DNA of 18,039 nt from Nautiliaceae bacterium (GCA_027063075.1 JAMOSM010000020.1:1-18039), one strand, 5' to 3'; numbered from the stretch's first letter, positions 1 through 8,460 are shown. A program made the numbers and translations. Notes: generated from the sequence alone by a model not told the origin.

Positions 1-507
1 TGCATAAATATTATATTTTCTGTTTTTATGCAAAACACTAACCCCATAAGCCACATCATCTTCTAAAAGAAAATCAAAAACCACAGCTTCATCTAAAAGA
101 TAGCTTTTGTCTTTTTTGAAAATAAATTTATGAAGCTCCCTTCCTGTCGCATCCCCTCCTGCATGATATACTCTTTTTACACTGTGAGCACCCTCTTTTG
201 TAACTCCCGGGTCAAATTTAAACCCATAATCTAAAAGCTCTTTTTTTAAACTTAAAGATGCTTTGCTTAAAATTTCAACCGCCTCTTTTTTATTGTGAAA
301 ACTTCCAGCCTTTAACGTATCTTCTATATGAACAGGAACATCTTCTTCATCTACAGCCATAGTAACACCACCCTGAGCATAAAAAGAGTTACAATCCCAA
401 ACCTGATTTTTTGTAACAATAAGAGTTGAAAGCCCCTTTTCATTCAAAAACTTTGCACACCAAAGTCCTGCTAACCCACTTCCTATAATAATACAGTCAA
501 ACTTCAT
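1..507 (-). CDS. nadB: L-aspartate oxidase, N-terminal part (runs off the left edge)
   Basis: This FAD enzyme oxidises L-aspartate to iminoaspartate, the first step of de novo NAD synthesis, in the cytoplasm; NadA then makes quinolinate. I translated 169 codons from the ATG at 507; the gene continues past position 1. Seen: the N-terminal FAD-binding Rossmann motif GSGLAGL (residues 9-15), the flavin-contact segment NSFYAQGGV (40-48), and YHAGGDATGRELHKF (114-128), which matches the H-x-x-D-x-TG-x-E block of aspartate oxidases. The near relatives SdhA and FrdA lack this form, so NadB is preferred. The SD sequence AGGAG lies within the end of the preceding lipoprotein gene, whose TGA overlaps this ATG (ATGA), so translation is probably coupled. 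The C-terminal two thirds, including the capping and helical domains, cannot be judged. Confidence 0.87.
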   Translation of the reverse strand, partial: MKFDCIIIGSGLAGLWCAKFLNEKGLSTLIVTKNQVWDCNSFYAQGGVTMAVDEEDVPVHIEDTLKAGSFHNKKEAVEILSKASLSLKKELLDYGFKFDPGVTKEGAHSVKRVYHAGGDATGRELHKFIFKKDKSYLLDEAVVFDFLLEDDVAYGVSVLHKNRKYNIYA

Positions 508-674
508 TGTACTCCTATCTTTAAATTTAAAGTTCCGTTTATATCAAACATCTGTAAATCATTTGTTATGTTATTTTCTTTTTTATTCTCCCAAGCAGGA
601 GGAGCTTTATAGCCACATCCTAAAAAAATGGCTATAATTATAATATGAAAAAAGCAAATGAAATACTTAAACAT
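504..674 (-). CDS. Small LptM-like lipoprotein (56 aa)
   Basis: A 56-residue open frame from the ATG at 674 to the TGA at 504. It begins MFKYFICFFHIIIIAIFLGC: a short basic start, an unbroken hydrophobic core, then a lipobox (FLGC) with the modified cysteine at residue 20. The mature part starts CGYKAPPAW and becomes polar. A Gly-Tyr/Leu-Lys-Ala/Gly-Pro-Pro run right after the lipid cysteine is the hallmark of short LptM/YifL-type lipoproteins, which in enterics assist maturation of the LPS translocon LptD; that role here is inference. An AAAAGG ribosome binding site lies about 9 nt upstream. The stop overlaps the nadB start (ATGA), so the two are co-translated. Its first 30 bp lie inside the opposite-strand DciA-like gene. 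Coding capacity rests on the signal peptide, lipobox, RBS and coupling. Confidence 0.72.
   Translation of the reverse strand: MFKYFICFFHIIIIAIFLGCGYKAPPAWENKKENNITNDLQMFDINGTLNLKIGVQ
633..644 (+). promoter_or_regulatory. Tandem TATAAT -10 element abutting the start of the DciA-like gene
   Basis: TATAATTATAAT is two consecutive perfect -10 hexamers ending one base before the ATG at 645. A start site 6-7 nt after the first hexamer falls on the A of the ATG, and there is no Shine-Dalgarno sequence upstream, so a leaderless transcript is the simplest reading. The element sits inside the signal-peptide codons of the opposite-strand lipoprotein gene. No convincing -35 box is seen. Confidence 0.55.
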
Positions 675-1070
675 TTACTAAAACCTTTTGATAACGAACT
701 TAATAAATCGCGTTGTTTAAGAAAAATTATAGCACTTATGCCCCAAAATTACAAAAAATATGTAAAAAAAATAAGCTATAAAGGAGCAATTTTATATATA
801 GAGGTCTCACATCCGGCATTAAAAACAGAAATTTTTTACAACAGAGATAAAATTTTTCTAATAATAAAACAGATGCACAGATTAAATATATGTAAAAATA
901 TAAATCCCACAAAAATAGTTACTTTATATAAATACACACCCCTGCCTAAACCTCTAAAAGAAATTAAATTCTATCTAAAAGAAGTAAAAGATTTCGAAAT
1001 AAAAGCCAAAAATCCTCATATTAAAAAGAAATTTGAAGAAATAAAAAAAATTTTAAAGGAGAGAGATTGA
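645..1070 (+). CDS. DUF721/DciA-like protein
   Basis: 141 residues, basic. The N-terminal helix (ANEILKHLL, 4-12), followed by a central block with YIEVSHPALKTEI (51-63) and a helix to about 80, matches the DUF721 family. Members such as DciA load or assist the replicative helicase DnaB in bacteria without DnaC. The C-terminal 50 residues are Lys-rich and probably flexible or nucleic-acid binding. Role in helicase loading is inferred from the family. Start: ATG at 645 gives the typical family N-terminus; the next Met is residue 32, inside the fold. No SD precedes the ATG, but a -10 box abuts it, suggesting leaderless translation. The stop overlaps the TTG start of uvrC, so this gene heads a DciA-like/uvrC/ribF operon. 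It could also be a divergent DUF721 protein with another DNA-binding role. Confidence 0.7.
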   Translation: MKKANEILKHLLKPFDNELNKSRCLRKIIALMPQNYKKYVKKISYKGAILYIEVSHPALKTEIFYNRDKIFLIIKQMHRLNICKNINPTKIVTLYKYTPLPKPLKEIKFYLKEVKDFEIKAKNPHIKKKFEEIKKILKERD

Positions 1071-2872
1071 TAGAAAAGATAAAATCCCTCCCAGACAAAC
1101 CCGGAGTTTATCAATATTTCGACAAAAACGGAAAACTTTTATATATAGGAAAAGCAAAAAATTTAAAAAAGAGGATTAAAAGTTATTTTAGATTTAATCC
1201 ATTCCGTCCGGCTGATAATTTAACTCCAAGAATTTATAAAATGGTAAATGAGACAAAAGATTTAAATTATATTGTAGTAGAGAGTGAAAACGATGCCCTT
1301 ATTTTAGAAAATTCTCTTATAAAACAGCTAAAACCGAAATACAATATTTTACTTAGAGACGACAAAACATATCCGTATATATACATAAATCTTGATGAGC
1401 CATTTCCTATGCCGGATATTACAAGAAAAATCATTAAGGGAAAAAATATCAAATATTTTGGTCCATTTAGCTCAGGAGCAAATGCAATTTTAAAGACAAT
1501 TTATGAAGAACTTCCGTTAGTCCAGAATAAATCCTGTCTTAAAGGGAAAAAAGCGTGTCTGTATTATCAGATGAAAAGATGTCTTGCCCCTTGCGAAAAT
1601 AAAATTACCCCCGATGAATATAGAAAAATTATAGATAAAGCAATAGAGTTAATTAAAAATAAAGATAAACTTTTAGAAATTTTAAACAAAAAAATGCAAA
1701 AATACGCCGAAAATTTACAATTCGAAGAGGCTGCCGAAATTAGAGACAGAATAAAATCGATTGAAAGCGCCGAGATTTATTCAAATGTGGATTTAGCAAA
1801 ACTTGAAGATTTAGATATTTTTGCAGTAGAAGTGTTTGATAAAAAGGCAGTGGTTATTAGAATTTTTGTAAGAAATGGAAAGGTAGTAGCAAGCTCTCAT
1901 AATATAATAAATTCTCAAACTATTCCGGAAAAAAATGAAATTTATACAAGAGCTATTTTAGAGTTTTATTCAAATGAAACCCCTTTTACCTCATCAAAAA
2001 TTTTAGTCGGGGAAGATTTTGAAGAAAGAGAATGGGTAAGTAAAGTCTTAAGCGAAAAATTTAATAAAAAAATTTCAATTATCACACCTACCACAAAAGA
2101 AAGAAAAAACCTAATAAAGCTTGCAAAATTAAATGCTCTTGAAGTTATTAAAAACATAAAAGAAAACACTGTTTTAAAAGAGATACAATCTCTTTTTAAC
2201 CTTCAAAACACTCCTTATAAAATAGAAATTTTTGACACATCCCATATACAAGGGGAAGCTGTAGTTGGAGCTATGGCTGTATGGGAAGAAAATAGATTTA
2301 AAAAGAATGATTACAGACACTACCATTTAAACTCAAAAGATGAGTATTCTCAGATGAAAGAACTTTTAACAAGAAGAGCTAAAAGTTTTGATAAAGCACC
2401 GCCTCCTGATATGTGGTTAATCGACGGAGGGGAGGTTCAGCTAAAAATAGCAAAAGAAATAATTGATTCAAGCGGTGCAAACATTGATGTTTTAGCTATA
2501 TCAAAAGAGAAGATAAATTCAAAGGCTCACAGAGCAAAAGGAAGTGCAAAAGATAAAATTTATTTTTTTGAAAAAAATAAAATAGAAAAATTAGCTTTAT
2601 CTACAAATGACAAAAGACTGCAATTTTTACAAAAACTAAGAGATGAAGCACACAGGTTTGCTATTGAATTTCATAGAAAAACCAAAATAAAAAAAGACAC
2701 CCAAATAGAACTGTTAAAAATAAAAGGAATCGGAAAAGCAAAAATGACAAAACTTCTAAATTATTTTGGAACATTTGAAAATATAAAAAAAGCTCCTTTT
2801 GATGAATTAAAAGATATTCTAAATGAAAAAGATGCAAAAAAGATAATTGAATTTTTCAAAGAAAACAGATGA
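1067..2872 (+). CDS. uvrC: Excinuclease ABC subunit C
   Basis: UvrC makes the dual incisions around bulky DNA lesions in nucleotide excision repair, acting with UvrB in the cytoplasm. All domains are present in 601 residues, close to the usual 600-610: GIY-YIG nuclease for the 3' incision (GVY 13-15, YIG 26-28, R36); four cysteines C157, C164, C172 and C176, matching the cysteine-rich segment reported to hold an Fe-S cluster; UVR/UvrB-binding motif (LQFEEAAEIRDRI, 217-229); RNase H-like nuclease for the 5' incision (IEIFDTSH 386-393, LIDGG 451-455, AHRF 528-531); and tandem HhH DNA-binding motifs (IKGIGKAKMTKLL, 552-564). The start is TTG at 1067, supported by an AAAGGAGAG ribosome binding site and the TTGA overlap with the preceding stop. 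Its TGA overlaps the ribF ATG. It appears complete and functional. Confidence 0.96.
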   Translation: MIEKIKSLPDKPGVYQYFDKNGKLLYIGKAKNLKKRIKSYFRFNPFRPADNLTPRIYKMVNETKDLNYIVVESENDALILENSLIKQLKPKYNILLRDDKTYPYIYINLDEPFPMPDITRKIIKGKNIKYFGPFSSGANAILKTIYEELPLVQNKSCLKGKKACLYYQMKRCLAPCENKITPDEYRKIIDKAIELIKNKDKLLEILNKKMQKYAENLQFEEAAEIRDRIKSIESAEIYSNVDLAKLEDLDIFAVEVFDKKAVVIRIFVRNGKVVASSHNIINSQTIPEKNEIYTRAILEFYSNETPFTSSKILVGEDFEEREWVSKVLSEKFNKKISIITPTTKERKNLIKLAKLNALEVIKNIKENTVLKEIQSLFNLQNTPYKIEIFDTSHIQGEAVVGAMAVWEENRFKKNDYRHYHLNSKDEYSQMKELLTRRAKSFDKAPPPDMWLIDGGEVQLKIAKEIIDSSGANIDVLAISKEKINSKAHRAKGSAKDKIYFFEKNKIEKLALSTNDKRLQFLQKLRDEAHRFAIEFHRKTKIKKDTQIELLKIKGIGKAKMTKLLNYFGTFENIKKAPFDELKDILNEKDAKKIIEFFKENR

Positions 2873-3630
2873 AAGTTACTATAGGCGGGTTTGACGGAAT
2901 GCATATAGCCCATCAAGAACTTATTAAAAAAGCAGAGTTTATGGTAATAATTGAAAAAGACTCAAACCTAACCCCCGGGCTTGACAGATGCGAATACACT
3001 ACGCTCCCTTGTATATTTTTTAATCTGCAAGAAATAAAACATTTAAGTGCAATGGAGTTTATTGAAAAACTTAAAAAACTAAACACTACAGAAGTAATTG
3101 TAGGAGAAGACTTTAGGTTTGGAAAGAAAAGAAGCGGAGATATTAACCTGTTAAAAAAGTTTTTTAAAATTAAAGTTATAAATGAAATTAAAATAGAAGG
3201 TATAGGAGTACATTCAAATGTTATAAGAGAGTTCTTAAAAAAAGGAGAAATTAAAAAAGCAACAAAATTTTTAGGTCATACTTATAAAATAAAAGGCATA
3301 AAAATAAAAGGACAGGGACTTGGAAAAGAAAAATTAGTCCCTACTATTAATATAGAGCTTTTAAAAAACTATCTATTGCCAAAAGAAGGGGTTTATATTA
3401 CAAAAACAAACTCCTGCCCTTCTATCACTTTTATAGGAAAACGCTCAACCGATAACGCATTTTCCATAGAAACACATATATTAACCGATTTTGAAGAAGA
3501 AGAATTAATAAAAATAGAGTTTTTAGAATTTTTAAGAGAAAACAAAAAATTCAGCTCTTTAAAAGAGTTAAAAAACGAAATTCAAAAAGATATAAAAACT
3601 ACTCAAATTTATTATAATCAAAATTTCTGA
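2869..3630 (+). CDS. ribF: Bifunctional riboflavin kinase / FMN adenylyltransferase
   Basis: Makes FMN and FAD from riboflavin in the cytoplasm. N-terminal FMN adenylyltransferase domain (about 1-125): nucleotidyltransferase motif GGFDGMHIAH (6-15), VGEDFRFG (78-85) and HSNVIREFL (115-123) in the place of the usual STxIR motif. C-terminal riboflavin kinase domain (about 135-245): GQGLGKEKLVPTINI (148-162), the counterpart of the ATP/Mg PTAN loop, then GVYIT (174-178), IGKRS (189-193) and the Glu-containing SIETHIL (199-205). At 253 residues it is shorter than the roughly 310 of E. coli RibF. HIAH for HxGH, PTIN for PTAN and N117 for Thr are small departures; both domains still look intact. 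ATGA overlap with uvrC implies coupling. Its 3' end overlaps the convergent GGDEF-EAL gene by 32 bp. Confidence 0.88.
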   Translation: MKVTIGGFDGMHIAHQELIKKAEFMVIIEKDSNLTPGLDRCEYTTLPCIFFNLQEIKHLSAMEFIEKLKKLNTTEVIVGEDFRFGKKRSGDINLLKKFFKIKVINEIKIEGIGVHSNVIREFLKKGEIKKATKFLGHTYKIKGIKIKGQGLGKEKLVPTINIELLKNYLLPKEGVYITKTNSCPSITFIGKRSTDNAFSIETHILTDFEEEELIKIEFLEFLRENKKFSSLKELKNEIQKDIKTTQIYYNQNF

Positions 3631-5905
3631 CAAACCTTTCAAAACTTTCTTTTGGCATAGGTTTGGCAAAATAATACCCCTGTGCCACATCTACTTCTAA
3701 ATTTTTAATAATTTCTAAAATCTTTTTATTCTCAACCCCTTCTGCCACTGTCTCTTTTTTTAAGACCTTTGCAATCTGAACAATCATTTCGGTAATAATT
3801 AAATCATCAACATCTTTTTCCAAATCTTTAATAAAAGTCTGGTCTATTTTTAAAGTGTTAAAGGGAAGTTTTTTAAGATAATTAAGCGATGAATAGCCTG
3901 TCCCAAAATCATCTATTGCTATTTTAAATCCAAGAGCTTTTACCTCTTCTAATATATTAACAGTATAAGCAATATCCTGCATACTAATTGTTTCGGTTAT
4001 TTCAAGTTCAAGCCTGTTAGGATTTATTTTATAAATGTTTAACATATTTTTTAAATTAGAGATAAAATCGCTTTGTCTAAATTCATTTGGAGATATGTTA
4101 ATAGATAAAATTAAATCCGGAAAATACTTTTGCCATTTTTTTAACGTCTCAAAAGCTTTTTTTAACACATATCTGTCAATATAAGTGATAAGATTGCTTT
4201 TTTCTGCATACGATATAAAATGAAAAGGGCTCAAAAGCCCCCTTTTTGGATGATTCCACCTAATAAGAGCCTCTGCACCTCTTACTTTTTTATGTTTTAA
4301 ATCTATCTGAGGCTGAAAAAAAAGGATTAATTCATCCTCTTTTTCTAAAGCACTTTTTAATTCATTTGTAATATTATAATACTCATTTACCTGTTTTTTT
4401 AATTCTTCGTTTATAAATTTACTGCTGTTTTTTCCTTTGTTTTTAGCTTCATACATCGCAATGTCTGCAAATTTCAAAAGCTCGTCCATATTGGTAGAAT
4501 CATCTGGATATACCGCACATCCTATACTAAATGTGGGATAAATAGGTGTCTGTTTTATATTTATCGGCTCTTTTAGAGAATTTACAATTTTATTAATTAC
4601 CTCTTTTATTGAATTTTTATCTTTTATCCCGTAAAGTAAAATAATAAACTCATCTCCCCCTATTCTTGAAATAAAATCGCTTTTTCTTAAAACACTCTTA
4701 AGTCTGTTAGCAATAGTTATTAAAAGCTTATCTCCGTTTTCATGTCCTAAAGTATCATTAACCATTTTAAAATTATCCAAATCCAGATAAAGCACTGCTA
4801 TTTTTTTATTGTTCCTTTTTGCAATGTTTAAAAGCCTTGAAAATTCTTCTTTTAAATAGGCTCTGTTAGGAAGAGATGTCAAAGGATCGTGGTAAGCCAA
4901 AAATTCAATTTTTTGCTGTCTTTTTATCTCTTCTGTCACATTTAAACTAACCCCAATAACTTTACCTTTAATAAATTTTCCTACACTCTTAAAATAAAAT
5001 TTTTTATTTTCATCGGTAATAAAAGTATGAATCATTTCAAAAGACTCATTGTTTAAACAGGCTGACTTAAGTTTCTTCTTAAACGCTTTTTTATCCTCCT
5101 CTTCAAAATGGCTTAAAAAATCATCTAATGTTTTTATCTTTTTTAAATTTAAAATTTTAATATTTTTTCCCATTATACTAAAGCGTTTTTCTTTACAATC
5201 ATAATCCCAGCTAAACATTTCCGAAATACTCTGAGCAGTTTCAAGCTGATTTTTATACTTTACAATCCTGTGTAAAAACTCTTTTTGGTTTTTATAAAAA
5301 AGATTAACCTGTTTTAAAAGAGTATTTACAGCTTTTGTAATGTTTTCTATTTCATAAAAAGCATCAACCTTTTCAATAGAAGATATCTTTTTAAAATTAA
5401 TTTTTTCTAACCGTTTAGCTAAAAGATTTAACTTTAATATTTTAGTTCTTATATACCAAAAAAGTAAAAATATTATAGGAAAGAATATTAAAAAGTATAT
5501 TAAAAATCTTACAAAATACTTTTCAAAAAACCTCTTAATAAGATTGTTTTCATAATATACAACTATTTCACCCTCTTTTATTTTAAAACTCATTTTATTT
5601 TCACTCTCATAGCTATTAAATCTAAAAACCCTGTTTGAGAGGTTTATTTCTATATTTTTTATATCCTTTGAGTGCGAAATAATTTTTTTAATTTCATTCT
5701 TAAGCTCATCTGTAAAATTGTATTTCAATAACGTTGTTAAGGTCTCTTTTTCATTTTTTATAGCAAGTGCTATTTTATCTTTTTGCATCTCTTTTAAGGT
5801 TTTAGAAATATTAAATATATCAACAAAAATATAAAGCAAAAACCCGCTTATTAAAACAACAAAAGTAATATCTATAAAACTTATTAATGATTTAATCTTT
5901 TTCAT
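3599..5905 (-). CDS. Membrane-bound GGDEF-EAL cyclic di-GMP signalling protein
   Basis: 768 residues. TM1 (about 10-31), a periplasmic segment of about 100 residues (35-130), TM2 (131-151), a HAMP-like linker (150-200), a PAS-like domain (about 226-330), then GGDEF (335-497) and EAL (510-765). The diguanylate cyclase side is intact: DPLTSLPNR (340-348), GGDEF (416-420) and an I-site RKSD (407-410) five residues before it, which binds c-di-GMP for feedback. The phosphodiesterase side is also intact: EAL (545-547), NISPNEF (603-609), ELEITET (633-639), DDFGTG (665-670), AEGVE (721-725). Which activity dominates cannot be read from sequence. It starts with ATG at 5905, 14 nt inside the YfiR-like gene, and is the last gene of the receptor/YfiR-like operon, so its periplasmic segment may be the target of that protein. 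The end overlaps ribF tail to tail. Confidence 0.93.
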   Translation of the reverse strand: MKKIKSLISFIDITFVVLISGFLLYIFVDIFNISKTLKEMQKDKIALAIKNEKETLTTLLKYNFTDELKNEIKKIISHSKDIKNIEINLSNRVFRFNSYESENKMSFKIKEGEIVVYYENNLIKRFFEKYFVRFLIYFLIFFPIIFLLFWYIRTKILKLNLLAKRLEKINFKKISSIEKVDAFYEIENITKAVNTLLKQVNLFYKNQKEFLHRIVKYKNQLETAQSISEMFSWDYDCKEKRFSIMGKNIKILNLKKIKTLDDFLSHFEEEDKKAFKKKLKSACLNNESFEMIHTFITDENKKFYFKSVGKFIKGKVIGVSLNVTEEIKRQQKIEFLAYHDPLTSLPNRAYLKEEFSRLLNIAKRNNKKIAVLYLDLDNFKMVNDTLGHENGDKLLITIANRLKSVLRKSDFISRIGGDEFIILLYGIKDKNSIKEVINKIVNSLKEPINIKQTPIYPTFSIGCAVYPDDSTNMDELLKFADIAMYEAKNKGKNSSKFINEELKKQVNEYYNITNELKSALEKEDELILFFQPQIDLKHKKVRGAEALIRWNHPKRGLLSPFHFISYAEKSNLITYIDRYVLKKAFETLKKWQKYFPDLILSINISPNEFRQSDFISNLKNMLNIYKINPNRLELEITETISMQDIAYTVNILEEVKALGFKIAIDDFGTGYSSLNYLKKLPFNTLKIDQTFIKDLEKDVDDLIITEMIVQIAKVLKKETVAEGVENKKILEIIKNLEVDVAQGYYFAKPMPKESFERFVRNFDYNKFE

Positions 5906-6374
5906 AAATCTTAGCCACTTTCAAAATAATAGGATTTATATAAATAGAAGCTTTTTTAATCAAATAAAGGTTAATAATAGGTTTTACTTTTGCTCCTATA
6001 TAAATACTTACCATAGAATCTTTTATCATATCCGGATAAATGCTAAAAATAAGTTTTTTTGTTCTTAAAAGTCTTTTTTTAAATTTATCAGATATTTTTT
6101 TAGTAACTAAAATATAAGCATCCGCCTCTGAAAAATTAGGCACCGTATCCATTCTTACATCGACGCCGTTTTTTTCTAAAAACTTAGCCATTTTTTTAGC
6201 TATTTTTACACTGTCTTTATCATAAATTAAATCTATTACAATTTTTTTGTTTTTCTTTTGAAAATTACTTATTTTAATAATTTTAGTATAAAGCTTTGCC
6301 TCTATATATAAAAGTTCATTTATATTAGCCGCTAAAAAAGAAAAAAATATAAAAAAAAGAAATAAGTATTTCAT
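5892..6374 (-). CDS. Periplasmic YfiR-like (DUF4154-type) protein
   Basis: 160 residues from the ATG at 6374 (another in-frame ATG lies two codons upstream at 6380). I prefer 6374: it gives a standard signal peptide (MKYLFLFFIFFSFLAA, 1-16) and overlaps the receptor stop as TAATG, typical of re-initiation. The mature part follows the YfiR pattern: an opening helix (LLYIEAKLYTKII, 21-33), a beta/alpha core, a Ser-Ile-Tyr-Pro loop (111-114), SIYIGAKVKPIINLYLIKKA (123-142), and a final helix IILKVAKIY (149-157) in the place of the YfiR 'LLxLA' ending. YfiR of Pseudomonas is a periplasmic inhibitor of the diguanylate cyclase YfiN. The position between an outer-membrane receptor and a GGDEF-EAL protein fits such a relay. 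It has no cysteines, unlike YfiR. Family assignment is from pattern memory and moderately uncertain. Confidence 0.62.
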   Translation of the reverse strand: MKYLFLFFIFFSFLAANINELLYIEAKLYTKIIKISNFQKKNKKIVIDLIYDKDSVKIAKKMAKFLEKNGVDVRMDTVPNFSEADAYILVTKKISDKFKKRLLRTKKLIFSIYPDMIKDSMVSIYIGAKVKPIINLYLIKKASIYINPIILKVAKIYEKD

Positions 6375-8440
6375 TACCATTCTTTATAAAGATTTAAAAA
6401 AATTTTTCTCTCATGCGCAGGAACTCTTGCATCTTTATATTCAAAAAAATACCTTCTAAAAATTAAATTACCAGGAGAAACCCAATAATAGTTCTTATGG
6501 TTTGTAATATTTTCTCCCCCTATTGTTATATATATATCGCCGATTTTAAATTTAAAATTAGTATTTAATGTAAAATAGGGAGAAACATCCTCAACAAAAG
6601 GAGTTTTTATCCTACTTCCGTAAATAGCCCCTATAAAAAAGGATTTGTTTTCAGTTACATTATAACTAAGATAAGATTTTATAAGTCTTTCCCTGTTTCC
6701 GCTCCAGCTGTAAATATCAATACCGGCTATTTCATTTGAAAAGTCATAATAGTTTTTAGTTAATGAGTAAGAAATATTAAAATTATATTTTTTATCTTTT
6801 TTAGAATAGGAAATTTCAGCTCCCCTTATATAGTAATTTCCTAAGTTTTCATATATTTTCTTTCCCGTTGTCAAATCAATAACCCTGTCTATATAATTAC
6901 TGTTTTTACCGTAAAAAAACACAAATTTCAACCTGTCTTTTTTTGTAAATTTTTTAACCGCAATCGCTTCAAGCATATTAATAGTTTCAGGTTTTAAATT
7001 CTCATTTCCGTTAAAATCGGCAGCGCTTTTAGCATAAAGCTCCACCCACGAGGGAATTCTATAAGCATTGTTAAACAAAAGTTTAAAAGTATAAAAATCA
7101 TTATTATAAACACTGCCTATTTTATAAGAAATTTTACTCCCAAAATCACTGTAATAATCATATCTTATCCCGGCAATAGAAGAAAAGTTGTCATTAAAAA
7201 CAACTAAATCCTCTAAAGCCGTTGAAAAAACTCTTCTGTAAATCCCTTCTTTTAAAACATTAAGTTTCCCTGTTAAATGCTCCCTGTTAGGACCTAAATT
7301 AAACAGATTTTGATTATCCTGCATAGAAGGGACATATTGAATATAATAAAAATCAAACGGTTTTGCATATTTAAACCCTAACAAACAGATAAAATTATGT
7401 ATCCCCTCATTATAATGAACCAAATTTTTAACAAAATATTCTATTTCATGAATTTTAGCCCCGCTTATTATGTCGTTATCAGGATTGTTATCTATTGTTT
7501 CATTAAAGTCATAAGGAAAAAGCCTAAATTCCCCATTCCATTCATAATATTTCATACCCGCATCAAAAGTATCTTTTAAATTATATCTTAAATAAAAAGA
7601 GTGCCTAAAATTGACATACTGATGTATAAGTTTTATACGTTTGTCCTTTTTTAAAGGAGGCAGGTTTGCTATTCCAAAAAAGTTCCCCTTTTCGTAAAAT
7701 TGTAGCCTATATTCGAGTTTATCATTTTCCTTTTGATATCTAAGCCCTATTCCAAAATTTTTCTCCAACACATCTGCCTCAACCCCGCTTCTGTAAGGAA
7801 AAGAAGTAAAGGTTTGAATATCGATTAAATAAGAAGTAGGAGCTTTTATATCGGGGTTTGAATAACTGTAATATCCATCTATCAAAAAACTGTCATTATT
7901 AAATTTTTTAAAAAAAGCGCCTAAATACCCGTTTTTATTAGAAGCGTAAAAATCAATCAAATTATTATCAAAGGCATCAACGGTGATGATATTAATAACC
8001 CCCACAAACGCATTTGCACCATAAAGCACAGAATCGGGTGTTTTTGTAAATTCTATTCTTTTTATAAGTATGGCAGGAAAATTATAATAATAAAACTGGT
8101 TTGAATAAAGGTTGTTAGTTACCTCAACTCCGTTTATCATAAATTTTATTTTATCTCTATAAACAGATTTATTTCCCCTGATTATAAGCTCTTTTTTACC
8201 GCTAGAAGACATTGAAATCTCAACGCCAGGCAGATACTGAAGAATATCAAGAAGAGTCTTAGCCCCGCTTTTTAAAATAAAATCTCTTCTTATAACCTCC
8301 ACATTCGAAGGAGTTTTATCAATATTTAGTTTAGTTTTAGTAGCAATTTCGCTAACTTCGTTTAATGTTTTTAAAAAATCCTCATTATCTGAAGCAAAAA
8401 GAGAAAATATTGATACAATTAGCAAAAAAATTTGTCTCAT
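6374..8440 (-). CDS. TonB-dependent outer-membrane receptor
   Basis: 688 residues. Signal peptide 1-16 (MRQIFLLIVSIFSLFA), then a plug domain (about 38-155) with TPSNVEVI (43-50), LLDILQYLPGVEI (63-75), ELIIRGN (84-90), FMINGVEV (100-107), PDSVLYGANAFVGVINIIT (135-153). The rest alternates aromatic and polar residues as in a 22-strand barrel and contains a late GGENITNHKNYYW segment common to these receptors. Substrate (iron chelate, B12, sugar or a signal molecule) cannot be told. No clear TonB box is seen; the region before the plug (28-42) is where it would lie. The protein ends in Trp rather than the usual Phe. It is the first gene of the operon, followed by the YfiR-like and GGDEF-EAL genes, and may act as a transporter, a signal receptor, or both. 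Confidence 0.9.
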   Translation of the reverse strand: MRQIFLLIVSIFSLFASDNEDFLKTLNEVSEIATKTKLNIDKTPSNVEVIRRDFILKSGAKTLLDILQYLPGVEISMSSSGKKELIIRGNKSVYRDKIKFMINGVEVTNNLYSNQFYYYNFPAILIKRIEFTKTPDSVLYGANAFVGVINIITVDAFDNNLIDFYASNKNGYLGAFFKKFNNDSFLIDGYYSYSNPDIKAPTSYLIDIQTFTSFPYRSGVEADVLEKNFGIGLRYQKENDKLEYRLQFYEKGNFFGIANLPPLKKDKRIKLIHQYVNFRHSFYLRYNLKDTFDAGMKYYEWNGEFRLFPYDFNETIDNNPDNDIISGAKIHEIEYFVKNLVHYNEGIHNFICLLGFKYAKPFDFYYIQYVPSMQDNQNLFNLGPNREHLTGKLNVLKEGIYRRVFSTALEDLVVFNDNFSSIAGIRYDYYSDFGSKISYKIGSVYNNDFYTFKLLFNNAYRIPSWVELYAKSAADFNGNENLKPETINMLEAIAVKKFTKKDRLKFVFFYGKNSNYIDRVIDLTTGKKIYENLGNYYIRGAEISYSKKDKKYNFNISYSLTKNYYDFSNEIAGIDIYSWSGNRERLIKSYLSYNVTENKSFFIGAIYGSRIKTPFVEDVSPYFTLNTNFKFKIGDIYITIGGENITNHKNYYWVSPGNLIFRRYFFEYKDARVPAHERKIFLNLYKEW

Positions 8441-8460
8441 TGCTACTCTTTTTTACTGAA

